From Streptomyces gelaticus (GTDB lineage: Bacteria; Actinomycetota; Actinomycetes; Streptomycetales; Streptomycetaceae): a DNA stretch of 61,786 nt. The DNA lies in assembly GCF_014649535.1 (NCBI RefSeq), contig NZ_BMTF01000034.1, positions 1 to 61,786 on the forward strand, read 5' to 3'. A program made the position numbers and the translations under genes. The notes beneath the pieces were generated by a model, which was given only the letters and a program-made list of their open reading frames with translations, had not been told where the DNA came from and searched no databases. Positions 25,302-34,454 of the stretch are shown in pieces; positions within the stretch are counted from its first letter, which is position 1; each line of letters opens with the position of its first letter.

Positions 25302-27500
25302 GTGTCGTCCCTTGCGCTGTACCGCCGCTACCGCCCCGAGTCGTTCGCCGAGGTCATTGGGCAGGAGCATGTCACCGACCCGCTGCAGCAGGCGCTGCGG
25401 AACAACCGGGTCAATCACGCGTACCTGTTCAGCGGTCCGCGCGGCTGCGGCAAGACGACCAGCGCGCGCATCCTGGCCCGCTGTCTGAACTGCGAGCAGG
25501 GGCCGACACCCACGCCGTGCGGCGAGTGCCAGTCCTGTCGGGATCTCGCGCGCAACGGGCCGGGATCGATCGATGTCATCGAGATCGACGCCGCCTCGCA
25601 CGGTGGCGTCGACGACGCCCGTGATCTGCGGGAGAAGGCGTTCTTCGGGCCCGCGTCGAGTCGTTACAAGATCTACATCATCGACGAGGCGCACATGGTC
25701 ACGTCGGCGGGGTTCAACGCCCTGCTGAAGGTGGTCGAGGAGCCGCCGGAGCACCTCAAGTTCATCTTCGCGACCACCGAGCCCGAGAAGGTCATCGGCA
25801 CCATCCGGTCGCGTACCCACCACTACCCGTTCCGCCTCGTGCCGCCGGGGACGCTGCGCGACTACCTCGCCGAGGTCTGCGGCAGGGAGAACAGCCCTGT
25901 CGAGGACGGCGTGCTGCCGCTCGTCGTGCGGGCCGGGGCCGGATCCGTGCGTGACTCGATGTCGGTGATGGACCAGCTGCTGGCCGGCGCGGGCGACGAC
26001 GGTGTGACATACGCCATGGCGACCTCGCTGCTCGGTTATACGGACGGCTCGCTGCTCGACTCCATCGTGGATGCCTTCGCGGCGGGCGACGGGGCCGCGG
26101 CGTTCGAGGTCGTGGACCGGGTGATCGAGGGCGGCAACGACCCGCGCCGCTTCGTCGCCGATCTCCTGGAGCGGCTGCGCGACCTGGTGATCCTGGCCGC
26201 CGTGCCGGACGCCGGGGAGAAGGGGCTGATCGATGCCCCCGCCGATGTCGTCGAGCGGATGCAGGCCCAGGCGTCCGTCTTCGGTGCCGCCGAGCTGAGC
26301 CGCGCCGCCGACCTGGTCAACGAGGGGCTCACGGAGATGCGCGGGGCGACCTCGCCGCGCCTCCAGGTCGAGCTGATCTGCGCCCGGGTGCTGCTGCCCG
26401 CCGCCTTCGACGACGAGCGTTCGCTCCAGGCCCGGCTGGACCGGCTGGAGCGGGGCGCTTCCTTCGCGACCACCGGCCCGGGGCCTGCCATGGGGTACGT
26501 ACCCGGCCCCGAGGCACTCGCCCACGCACCCGCACCCGCCGCGCCGACGGCCCCCGTCGTGCAGCCCGGTGCGGGACCCGCCGCCGCACGCGCCGCGGTA
26601 CGGGGCGAGGTGCCCGCGCCGGTCCAGGCGCCGCCGTCCGCCCCCGCCGCGGCACCGCCCGCGGCCCCTGTCGCCCCGCAGCCGCCGGCCGAGGCACCGG
26701 CTCCCGCGGGCGGTCAGCGTCCCGGTGCCTGGCCCACCGCGGCCGCGCCGGAATCGGGCCGGCGCCCCGGCGGCTGGCCGACCGCCTCCGCCCCGGGCCG
26801 GTCGCCCGCCCCGCAGGCCGCTCCGGCCGCCGCTCCTGCCCAGGCGGCGCCCCCGGCCCCGGGGCCGGCCGCAGCCGAGCCGGGTCCGGGCATGGCCCAG
26901 GGCGCCGGCCAGGTGCGGAACATGTGGCCGGACATCCTGGAGGCAGTGAAGAACCGCCGCCGGTTCACCTGGATCCTGCTCAGCCAGAACGCCCAGGTCA
27001 CCGGCTTCGACGGCAGCACCCTGCAGGTCGGCTTCCTCAACGCCGGCGCCCGCGACAACTTCGCGAGCAGCGGCAGCGAGGACGTGCTGCGGCAGGCCCT
27101 CGCCGAGCGGTTCAACGCGCAGTGGAAGATCGAGGCCGTCGTCGACCCGTCGGGCGGCGCCGGCACACCCCCGCAGACCGGCGGCCGCCCCGCCGCCCCG
27201 CCCCCGCCGCAGTACCAGGCCCCCGCGCCCCAGCAGAGTCACGAACCCCGGCCGGCCGCCTCCCCGCAGCACCAGCAGCCGAGTCAGCAGCAGCCGGGGT
27301 ACCAGCAGCCGGGCACCGCAGCCGCTCCGGAGCCCGCGCCGCAGCCGTATTCCGCGCCCGAGCCGCCACGCGCGGTTGCCCCCGAGGACGACATCCCCGA
27401 GGCCGACGACCCGGATCTCGTCGACTCGGCGCTTTCCGGGCACGAATTGATCGTCCGCGAGCTGGGTGCCACGGTCGTCGAGGAGTTCACCAACGAATAG
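25302..27500 (+). CDS. dnaX: DNA polymerase III subunit gamma/tau
   Basis: The product is 732 residues and is the clamp-loader gamma/tau subunit. It has the Walker A GPRGCGKT (45-52), a zinc-binding cysteine set (61, 64, 73, 76, 79), the Walker B/DExH stretch IYIIDEAHMV and the sensor segment around TEPEKVIGTIRSR. The middle is Pro/Ala rich, and a conserved tau-like block starts near MWPDILEAVKNRRRFTWILL. The end is a Gln/Pro/acidic tail. I choose GTG 25302, which starts SSLALYRRYRPESF. There is no clear Shine-Dalgarno, but a TAACCT hexamer lies 7 bases upstream, so it may be leaderless. Confidence 0.97.
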   Translation: MSSLALYRRYRPESFAEVIGQEHVTDPLQQALRNNRVNHAYLFSGPRGCGKTTSARILARCLNCEQGPTPTPCGECQSCRDLARNGPGSIDVIEIDAASHGGVDDARDLREKAFFGPASSRYKIYIIDEAHMVTSAGFNALLKVVEEPPEHLKFIFATTEPEKVIGTIRSRTHHYPFRLVPPGTLRDYLAEVCGRENSPVEDGVLPLVVRAGAGSVRDSMSVMDQLLAGAGDDGVTYAMATSLLGYTDGSLLDSIVDAFAAGDGAAAFEVVDRVIEGGNDPRRFVADLLERLRDLVILAAVPDAGEKGLIDAPADVVERMQAQASVFGAAELSRAADLVNEGLTEMRGATSPRLQVELICARVLLPAAFDDERSLQARLDRLERGASFATTGPGPAMGYVPGPEALAHAPAPAAPTAPVVQPGAGPAAARAAVRGEVPAPVQAPPSAPAAAPPAAPVAPQPPAEAPAPAGGQRPGAWPTAAAPESGRRPGGWPTASAPGRSPAPQAAPAAAPAQAAPPAPGPAAAEPGPGMAQGAGQVRNMWPDILEAVKNRRRFTWILLSQNAQVTGFDGSTLQVGFLNAGARDNFASSGSEDVLRQALAERFNAQWKIEAVVDPSGGAGTPPQTGGRPAAPPPPQYQAPAPQQSHEPRPAASPQHQQPSQQQPGYQQPGTAAAPEPAPQPYSAPEPPRAVAPEDDIPEADDPDLVDSALSGHELIVRELGATVVEEFTNE

Positions 27501-27614
27501 CGGGCGGCGGCCAGGGTGCGTCCCGGCGGCCGAGGCGTCCGCCGCGGCTCCCCGGGGTGTCCACGGAGCGGCGTCCCGTCAAGGGCGCCGCGCCCCGGCG
27601 GCTAGGCTGCACCC

Positions 27615-28865
27615 GTGAAGGTCCTCGTCATCGGCGGCGGCGCCCGCGAACACGCCCTGTGCCGCTCTCTGTCCCTCGACCCCGACGTCACCGCTCTGTA
27701 CTGCGCTCCCGGCAACGCCGGCATCGCGGAGGTGGCCGAACTGCACCCGGTCGACGCCCTCGACGGCGACGCCGTCGCGCGCCTCGCCACCGACCTGGGC
27801 GCCGAACTGGTGGTCGTCGGCCCGGAGGCGCCGCTCGTCGCCGGGGTCGCCGACTCCGTGCGCGCCGCGGGCATCCCCTGCTTCGGCCCCTCCGGCGAGG
27901 CGGCCCGGCTGGAGGGCTCCAAGGCGTTCGCCAAGGACGTGATGGCCGGGGCCGGCGTCCCGACCGCCCGCAGCTACGTCTGCACCACCCCGGCCGAGAT
28001 CGACGCCGCCCTCGACGCCTTCGGCGCCCCGTACGTCGTCAAGGACGATGGTCTCGCCGCGGGCAAGGGCGTCGTCGTCACCGGCGACGTGGAGGAGGCC
28101 CGCGCCCACGCCCTGGCCTGCGGCCGCGTGGTCGTCGAAGAGTTCCTCGACGGCCCCGAGGTGAGCCTCTTCGCGATCACGGACGGCACCACCGTGCTGC
28201 CGCTCCAGCCCGCGCAGGATTTCAAGCGCGCCCTGGACGGCGACGAGGGTCCGAACACCGGCGGCATGGGCGCGTACTCCCCGCTCCCGTGGGCCGACCC
28301 CAAGCTGGTCGACGAGGTCATGGAGTCGGTGCTCCAGCCGACCGTCGACGAACTCCGCCGCCGCGGCACCCCGTTCTCCGGGCTGCTGTACGCGGGTCTC
28401 GCGATCACCTCGCGCGGCGTACGGGTGATCGAGTTCAACGCCCGCTTCGGTGACCCCGAGACCCAGGTGGTCCTGGCCCGCCTGAAGACCCCGTTGGCCG
28501 GTGTCCTGCTCGGCTCCGCCAACGGCACGCTCGACGAGCTGCCTCCGCTCAAGTGGCGCGACGAGGCCGCGGTCACCGTCGTCATCGCCTCGCACAACTA
28601 CCCGGGTACGCCGCGCACGGGCGATCCGATCGAGGGGCTCGACGAGGTGGCCGCGCATGACGCCCCGCACGCGTACGTCCTGCACGCGGGCACCCGGCGG
28701 GAGGGCGACACGATCGTCAGCGCGGGCGGCCGGGTGCTGTCCGTGACCGCGACCGGCAAGGACCTCGCGAGCGCCCGGGAGCGCGCTTACACGGCGGCGG
28801 CCCGGATCCGGCTCGACGGCTCGCAGCTCCGTACGGACATCGCCCGGAAGGCCGCGGAGGGCTGA
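27615..28865 (+). CDS. purD: Phosphoribosylamine-glycine ligase
   Basis: The product is 416 residues, an ATP-grasp enzyme for the second step of purine synthesis (phosphoribosylamine plus glycine to GAR). It begins KVLVIGGGAREHALCRSL. The ATP-grasp signals FAKDVMAGAGVPTA, VVKDDGLAAGKGVVV and DGPEVSLFAITDG are present, and NTGGMGAYSPLP and VIEFNARFGDPETQVVL mark the catalytic core. The GTG at 27615 lacks a Shine-Dalgarno; TAGGCT lies 6 bases upstream, suggesting a leaderless transcript. Confidence 0.97.
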   Translation: MKVLVIGGGAREHALCRSLSLDPDVTALYCAPGNAGIAEVAELHPVDALDGDAVARLATDLGAELVVVGPEAPLVAGVADSVRAAGIPCFGPSGEAARLEGSKAFAKDVMAGAGVPTARSYVCTTPAEIDAALDAFGAPYVVKDDGLAAGKGVVVTGDVEEARAHALACGRVVVEEFLDGPEVSLFAITDGTTVLPLQPAQDFKRALDGDEGPNTGGMGAYSPLPWADPKLVDEVMESVLQPTVDELRRRGTPFSGLLYAGLAITSRGVRVIEFNARFGDPETQVVLARLKTPLAGVLLGSANGTLDELPPLKWRDEAAVTVVIASHNYPGTPRTGDPIEGLDEVAAHDAPHAYVLHAGTRREGDTIVSAGGRVLSVTATGKDLASARERAYTAAARIRLDGSQLRTDIARKAAEG

Positions 28866-29181
28866 GGCGGTCAGCGGGGAGCCGAGACCGTCCTCCCGCG
28901 CCCCGTACCCGCGTCCCGCGTTCCTCGTCCCGAATTCTCACCCTGCTGACGTGCCCCGACGCGCCGCTGCCTCAAGGACGGCGGCGCGTCAGCACCTTTA
29001 CCCAAAGCCATTCCATCGAGTGACGACTGGGCCATCCGGATGACGCCCGCCGACGCCCCAACTAGGGTGCGGCGCAAGCATTCCGGCACTTGGCCCACTG
29101 GCATTGCGATGTCGGTGACGGGTGCCACAGTGGGGGAGTGAACAACACCGCCGCAGGGGCAGAGGGGGGTGACGTCCGGCC
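28866..29181. other. Intergenic region with hairpin after purD
   Basis: A 316-bp gap. It contains an inverted repeat, GACGCGCCGC (28958-28967) with GCGGCGCGTC (28981-28990), likely the purD terminator. No gene is seen in the rest. Confidence 0.6.
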
Positions 29182-30912
29182 GTGTCCGGTACCGGTACAA
29201 GTGAGGAGCTGGGTGCGCTGAGTGCGCGTTCCCGAGCTCATGCTCTGCTGCGCATCCGAGGCAGGGCGACAGCCGTGGCGATCCTGCCGGCGGCGGTGGC
29301 CGTCGTGCTGCTCGTGGCGGGTGCCCAGGGCCTCGCCGTGGGCAGCGGCTGGGACACGGCGCGCTGGGCCGTGACGGTCTGCGCGGTCGTGGTGCTCCTG
29401 CTCGCCGCGGCCGTCGCGGTCGCGATCGTACGGGCGAGGCCGGCGATCAGCCCGACCGTCCCGCTCCCCGAGAAGGCCGCCCCCGATCTCTACCGCCTGG
29501 TCAGGGACCTCGCCGACCGGCTCGGCGTTCCCGCGCCCTCGGCGATAGCTCTGACGCCCGACTGCGACAGCTGGCTGGAGGACCGCACCCACCCCTCGGC
29601 GCAGCCCCTGGCGGGCACCGGCCCGGAGACGGCGGCGCGTGCCGCGGCCCGGCCCCGCCGCCGGGTCCAGGCGGCCCCGGTGCTGGTCATCGGATCGCCG
29701 TTCCTGTGGTGGATGCGGGTCGCGGAGCTACGGGCGGTGCTCGCCCCGGTCGTCGCCGGCACTGGCCCGTCCGCGCACCCCGACATAGCCGCGGCGCGCC
29801 GTTTCGTACGAGGGCTCGACGGCGCGGTCGCCGACGCCGCCGCGCCCGTGCCGGGACCGCTGGCCGGGGTCCGCAGAGTGCCCCGCGCCTTCGTCGGCTG
29901 GATCGCCGGGCTGCTGCTGCGAAGTTGTCGCGGCCATGCGGCGGAGATGGAGCGGAGCGTCGCCGCCGCCGCCTCGGTCCGTGCACAGGGTGTGGATTAC
30001 GGCCTGCGGATCGTCGCCCAGGAGCAGGTCGGCCTCGCCTACGCGGGCTGGGACCGGCTGCTCACCCGGGTCGCGCTGCCCGCCTGGCGGATGGGCCGCT
30101 GGCCGTCCCGGCTGGACGCGGGCGTCGTGGCCGCCCTCACCGAGCTGTCCCGGCGCGACCGGCTCGCCGACGGATTCGCCTCCCGGCTCGGTGAGCGCCC
30201 CGCCTGCGACCTCCTGGAGGAGCCGGGCGCGGCCGACGAGGCGGCGTCGCTGCTGGCGGCCCGGCTGTTCCACGGCGGCCCGGCCCGTCCGGGCCCCGAC
30301 TGGTCGCCGGTCGACTGGCAGCAGTACCCGGAAGAGGTCGTCGACCGGAAGTGGCGCGCCGAGGCTGCGCGCCTGCACCGCGTCCTCGACTCGATGACCC
30401 CCGCGCCCGCCCCTGCGGCGGAGCCCGCCATGGCGGCGCCCACGCTGGCCCGTGTCGTCGAGCACCTGGCGGGCCGGACCGGGGTCGGCGAGGAGCTCGC
30501 CGCCGGGATCAGCGCCGCGGTGGCCCGAGAGGAGGCGGCGGCCCGGCAGCACCGGGCCGTGGGCCCGTCGGGCCCGGCGGGTGCCCCGGCCGCCGCGGGC
30601 ACCGGCGGGGACGTCCGGGATCCCTGGGGCCCCGACCCCCTCCCGCTCTTCCCGCTCCAGCCACCGCGCACGGGTACGGAACTGCTCGCCGACCACGTCG
30701 TGGCGATGGTCTGCTGCGCGGCGGTGGACACGGCCGGCGCGGCGCCCGGCCTCGACTGGCTCGACGGCCCCGCGCTGCTGATCGACGGCGAGCGCCGGGC
30801 GGACCTGAGCAGTCCTGTTCTCAGCCTGGTCGAGGACGGGGACGCGGAACCGCTGCGTACCTGGCTCGTTTCGATCGGCGTACGCACCGACAAGCCCGTA
30901 CGCCTCGTCTGA
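29182..30912 (+). CDS. Membrane protein with degenerate M48-peptidase-like domain
   Basis: The product is 576 residues. Two membrane segments come first (AILPAAVAVVLLVAGAQGLA and WAVTVCAVVVLLLAAAVAVA). Then the order of an M48 (Ste24/HtpX-like) peptidase can be followed: LVRDLADRLGVPAPSAIAL, VLVIGSPFLWWMRVAELRAV, and a helix with RGHAAEMERSVAAAAS. The zinc site is lost: where M48 enzymes have AVLAHExxH, this protein has AVLAPVVAG, and the later ligand glutamate context is also absent. It is therefore likely a noncatalytic relative. The start GTG 29182 has only a distant GGGGGG tract upstream. Confidence 0.72.
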   Translation: MSGTGTSEELGALSARSRAHALLRIRGRATAVAILPAAVAVVLLVAGAQGLAVGSGWDTARWAVTVCAVVVLLLAAAVAVAIVRARPAISPTVPLPEKAAPDLYRLVRDLADRLGVPAPSAIALTPDCDSWLEDRTHPSAQPLAGTGPETAARAAARPRRRVQAAPVLVIGSPFLWWMRVAELRAVLAPVVAGTGPSAHPDIAAARRFVRGLDGAVADAAAPVPGPLAGVRRVPRAFVGWIAGLLLRSCRGHAAEMERSVAAAASVRAQGVDYGLRIVAQEQVGLAYAGWDRLLTRVALPAWRMGRWPSRLDAGVVAALTELSRRDRLADGFASRLGERPACDLLEEPGAADEAASLLAARLFHGGPARPGPDWSPVDWQQYPEEVVDRKWRAEAARLHRVLDSMTPAPAPAAEPAMAAPTLARVVEHLAGRTGVGEELAAGISAAVAREEAAARQHRAVGPSGPAGAPAAAGTGGDVRDPWGPDPLPLFPLQPPRTGTELLADHVVAMVCCAAVDTAGAAPGLDWLDGPALLIDGERRADLSSPVLSLVEDGDAEPLRTWLVSIGVRTDKPVRLV

Positions 30913-30943
30913 CCCAGCAGCCCCGTCCGTCACACCGAACGCG

Positions 30944-30960
30944 CGGAACGGTACGTTCCG
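30944..30960. promoter_or_regulatory. Palindromic operator-like site
   Basis: Perfect 7-3-7 inverted repeat CGGAACG-GTA-CGTTCCG in the 239-bp gap after 30912. The form resembles TetR-type operators. It lies about 190 bp upstream of the gene at 31152. Confidence 0.55.
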
Positions 30961-31151
30961 TTCACGTCAATTCGCAACGAACGGTGACGGATCACATGCG
31001 TTATGTGATGTGCTGGGGGTTGACGCTGACAGTCGGCGCACCGCTGTTGGGGCACGGATGACGCATGACCACTGGCGGTCAGCCACTGGCGATCGGCCAT
31101 CGCCATCGGCCGTCGACTGTTGTCCCGGGGGACTTGAGGGAGGGAAACGGT

Positions 31152-32612
31152 ATGGGGGCGGAGCAGATCCGACGATGGGAGTCGGGTGCCCTCGCGCACG
31201 CCGTCTCCGACCCCTTCGGCCAGGGCCCCCTGCCCTGGCTGCGCGGCAGCGAGAACTACTTCGACGACACCGGGCAGGTCGTCCCCTGGTACGCCGATCC
31301 CGCCCTGGCCCGTTCCACCGACGGCGGCACGCGTACGGCCGACGATGTGCACCGCCAGATCAAGGGCTTCATCTCCACAGGCGCCGCCGCCCCCGGCGAG
31401 GCGGTCGACTTCCACATCACCGTGGACCCGCCCCAGCAGTTCTCCGTGGACATCTACCGCATCGGTCACTACGGGGGCGACGGCGCCGCCCAGATCACCA
31501 CCAGCCCCCGGCTCTCCGGCATCGTGCAGCCTCCGCCGCTCACCGCCGACCGCACGGTCTCCTGCCACCACTGGTGGCAGTCCTGGCGGCTGCAGATCCC
31601 GAGCTACTGGTCGATCGGCGCGTATGTCGCCGTGCTCACCACGGTGGACGGCTACCGCTCCCACATCCCCTTCACGGTCCGCGACGACCAGTCGGCCGAT
31701 CTGCTGCTGGTTCTGCCGGACATCACCTGGCAGGCGTACAACCTCTACCCGGAGGACGGCCGCACCGGCGCCAGCCTCTACCACGCCTGGGACGAGCAGG
31801 GCTGCCTCCTGGGCGAGGAGGACGCCGCGGTCACCGTCTCCTTCGACCGCCCCTACGCGGGCGCCGGTCTGCCGCTCCATGTCGGCCACGCCTACGACTT
31901 CATCCGCTGGGCCGAGCGCTACGGCTACGACATTGCGTACGCCGACACCCGCGATCTGCACGCGGGCCGCGTCGACCCGGCCCGCTACCGGGGGCTGGTC
32001 TTCCCCGGCCACGACGAGTACTGGTCGGTGCCCATGCGCCGCACGGTCGAACGCGCCCGCGACGGTGGCACCTCGCTGGTCTTCCTCTCCGCCAACACCA
32101 TGTACTGGCAGGTCAGCCTCTCCCCGTCGCCGTCCGGCGTCCCGGACCGCCTGCTCACCTGCCGCAAGCGGCGCGGTCCGGGAAAGCCCGCCCTCTGGCG
32201 CGAGATCGACCGCCCCGAGCAGCAGCTCCTGGGGATCCAGTACGCGGGCCGGGTCCTCGACCCCCACCCCCTGGTCGTACGGAACGCCGAGCACTGGCTC
32301 TGGGAGGCGACGGGCGCGGGCGAGGGCGACGAGCTCGACGGCCTGGTCGCCGGCGAGGCCGACCGCTACTTCCCGCGCACCCCGCTCCCCGAGCACGAGA
32401 GCCGCATCCTGCTCGCCCACTCCCCGTATCCGGACAGCGAGGGCGTCAAGCGCCACCAGGAGACCTCCGTGTACCGGGCCCCGTCCGGGGCGATCGTCTT
32501 CTCCTCGGGCACCTTCGCCTGGTCTCCGGCGCTGGACCGCCCCGGCCATGTCGACCCCCGCATCCAGCGGGCCACCGCCAACCTCCTCGACCGCATCTGC
32601 AAGCGCGACTGA
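31152..32612 (+). CDS. N,N-dimethylformamidase large-subunit-like protein
   Basis: The product is 486 residues. The second half has the DMFase-like signature: VGHAYDFIRWAERYGYDIAY, YRGLVFPGHDEYWSVPMRR and SLVFLSANTMYWQV. The first half has a beta-rich domain with VDFHITVDPPQQFSVDIYRI. No separate signal peptide is visible. Proteins of this family hydrolyse amide bonds only in the characterised members, so the substrate here is unknown. I choose ATG 31152 because GGGAGGG lies 7 bases upstream; a longer frame from 31065 reads as noncoding. Confidence 0.8.
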   Translation: MGAEQIRRWESGALAHAVSDPFGQGPLPWLRGSENYFDDTGQVVPWYADPALARSTDGGTRTADDVHRQIKGFISTGAAAPGEAVDFHITVDPPQQFSVDIYRIGHYGGDGAAQITTSPRLSGIVQPPPLTADRTVSCHHWWQSWRLQIPSYWSIGAYVAVLTTVDGYRSHIPFTVRDDQSADLLLVLPDITWQAYNLYPEDGRTGASLYHAWDEQGCLLGEEDAAVTVSFDRPYAGAGLPLHVGHAYDFIRWAERYGYDIAYADTRDLHAGRVDPARYRGLVFPGHDEYWSVPMRRTVERARDGGTSLVFLSANTMYWQVSLSPSPSGVPDRLLTCRKRRGPGKPALWREIDRPEQQLLGIQYAGRVLDPHPLVVRNAEHWLWEATGAGEGDELDGLVAGEADRYFPRTPLPEHESRILLAHSPYPDSEGVKRHQETSVYRAPSGAIVFSSGTFAWSPALDRPGHVDPRIQRATANLLDRICKRD

Positions 32613-32770
32613 ACCGCACTCGGGCCGCCGCACCCGGCCACCCGGGGCCATGGCGGCCGAATCGCTCCCGGGCCCACGGCAGTCGGCACCACGGAAGCCC
32701 CCGTTCCACCCCACCGCACGCGATACGGGAGAATCGGAACAACTCCTGGATCAACCTACGCGGAGGCAGC

Positions 32771-33685
32771 GTGTCCGGATTTGTAGAAAAGCCCGAGCCA
32801 GTGCAGGTCCCGGGGCTCACCCACCTGCACACGGGCAAGGTGCGCGACCTGTACCGGAACGAGGCGGGCGACCTCGTCATGGTCGCCAGCGACCGCATGT
32901 CCGCGTACGACTGGGTGCTGCCGACCGAGATCCCGGACAAGGGCCGGGTGCTCACCCGGCTCTCGCTGTGGTGGTTCGACCAGCTCGCCGACCTGGTGCC
33001 CAACCACGTGCTGTCCACGGAGCTGCCCGCCGGCGCCCCTGCGGACTGGGCCGGCCGCACCCTGATCTGCAAGTCGCTGCGGATGGTCCCGGTCGAGTGT
33101 GTCGCCCGCGGCTACCTCACCGGCTCCGGCCTCGTCGAGTACAAGGAGTCCCGCACGGTCTGCGGACTCGACCTGCCCGAGGGGCTCGTCGACGGCTCCG
33201 AACTCCCGGCGCCGATCTTCACCCCCGCCACCAAGGCGGCGGTCGGCGACCACGACGAGAACGTGAGCTTCGAGGAGGTGGCCCGACAGGTCGGCGCGGA
33301 GACCGCCGACCGGCTGCGCGGCACCACGCTCGACGTCTACAGCAGGGCGCGTGACATCGCGCGCGAGCGCGGCATCATCCTCGCCGACACGAAGTTCGAG
33401 TTCGGTTTCGCCCCCACGGCCGACGGCGGTGAGGAGCTGATCATCGCGGACGAGGTCCTCACCCCGGACTCCTCGCGCTTCTGGCCCGCGGCCGCCTGGG
33501 AGCCCGGCAGGGCCCAGCCCAGCTACGACAAGCAGTTCGTCCGCGACTGGCTGACCTCGCCGGCCTCCGGCTGGGACCGCAAGAGCGAGCAGCCGCCGCC
33601 TGCGCTGCCCCAGGAGGTCGTGGACGTGACCCGGGCGAAGTACCTGGAGGCGTACGAACTCCTCACCGGCACGCCCTGGCAGTAG
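32771..33685 (+). CDS. purC: SAICAR synthetase
   Basis: The product is 304 residues, phosphoribosylaminoimidazole-succinocarboxamide synthase. It starts SGFVEKPEPVQVPGLTHLHT and has GKVRDLYRN, then SDRMSAYDWVLPTEIPDKGR, ECVARGYLTGSG and ILADTKFEFG. It joins aspartate to CAIR using ATP. The start GTG 32771 has GGAGG 4 bases upstream. It is followed by a strong hairpin at 33704-33738. Confidence 0.97.
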   Translation: MSGFVEKPEPVQVPGLTHLHTGKVRDLYRNEAGDLVMVASDRMSAYDWVLPTEIPDKGRVLTRLSLWWFDQLADLVPNHVLSTELPAGAPADWAGRTLICKSLRMVPVECVARGYLTGSGLVEYKESRTVCGLDLPEGLVDGSELPAPIFTPATKAAVGDHDENVSFEEVARQVGAETADRLRGTTLDVYSRARDIARERGIILADTKFEFGFAPTADGGEELIIADEVLTPDSSRFWPAAAWEPGRAQPSYDKQFVRDWLTSPASGWDRKSEQPPPALPQEVVDVTRAKYLEAYELLTGTPWQ

Positions 33686-33703
33686 GGCCTGCCACCGGAA
33701 CAC

Positions 33704-33738
33704 GAAGAAGCCCCCGGCCGGAAGGCTGGGGGCTTCTT
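33704..33738. terminator. Hairpin terminator of purC / tRNA-Gly
   Basis: AAGAAGCCCCC (33704-33714) pairs with GGGGGCTTCTT (33728-33738). It lies between purC (plus) and tRNA-Gly (minus) and may serve both. Confidence 0.85.
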
Positions 33739-33747
33739 GCTGAACCG

Positions 33748-33820
33748 AGCGGACGACCAGGTTCGAACTGGCGACCTCAACCTTGGCAAGGTTGCGCTCT
33801 ACCAACTGAGCTACGTCCGC
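33748..33820 (-). tRNA. tRNA-Gly (GCC), copy 1
   Basis: 5' end at 33820 (GCGGACG), pairing with CGTCCGC and discriminator T at 33748. The anticodon loop TTGCCAA gives GCC. T-arm GGTTCGAAC-type is intact. Confidence 0.96.
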
Positions 33821-33842
33821 AAGCGCCGAAGCGCGAGAACCA

Positions 33843-34454
33843 CTATACCCATCCGCGCTGCCTTGCGAGACGCACCGCGGCGTGGCGATTCTCCGCACCG
33901 AGCTTCGAGGCGGCCGCCGAGAGGTAATTCCGGACCGTTCCCTGCGACAGCGATGCCCGCTCCGCGATCTCCGCGACGGGTGCACCGTCCGCCGCCAGCT
34001 CCAGCACCTCGGTCTCGCGCGCGGTCAGCGGGGAGTCGCCGGCGGAGATCGCGTCGGCCGCCAACTCCGGGTCCACGTAACGGTTTCCGGCATGCACGGT
34101 GCGGATGATCCCGGCCAGCTGCCGGGCGCTGACGGTCTTCGGAACGAAGGCCCGCACGCCCGCCGCGAGTGCCCGTTTCAGATGTCCGGGCAGACCGTGG
34201 CTCGTCACGATCATCGTCCGGCAGCCGGGCAGTTCGGTCCGCAGTGATGTGGCGACACTCACACCGTCGGCACCCGGCATCTCCAGATCGAGGACCGCCA
34301 CATCGGGCCGATGGGCCCGCGCCATGGCCAGCGCCTCCGGGCCGGTCGCAGCCTCCGCGACCACCGCGAGGTCGTCCTCCAGGGCCAGTAGCGCGGCCAG
34401 CGCGCCCCGGATCAGATGCTCGTCGTCGGCGAGCAGCACCCGTACGGTCGTCAT
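33843..34454 (-). CDS. LuxR-type response regulator (DesR-like)
   Basis: The product is 203 residues. The receiver domain has DDEH near the N-terminus, phospho-acceptor D56 in VLDLEMP, and the later Lys in VPKTVSA. The C-terminal LuxR helix-turn-helix is LTARETEVLELAADGAPVAE, followed by SQGTVRNYLSAAASKLG. The ATG overlaps the stop of the histidine kinase by 4 bases, so the pair is coupled. Genes of this type with ABC exporters usually respond to membrane or drug stress. Confidence 0.93.
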   Translation of the reverse strand: MTTVRVLLADDEHLIRGALAALLALEDDLAVVAEAATGPEALAMARAHRPDVAVLDLEMPGADGVSVATSLRTELPGCRTMIVTSHGLPGHLKRALAAGVRAFVPKTVSARQLAGIIRTVHAGNRYVDPELAADAISAGDSPLTARETEVLELAADGAPVAEIAERASLSQGTVRNYLSAAASKLGAENRHAAVRLARQRGWV

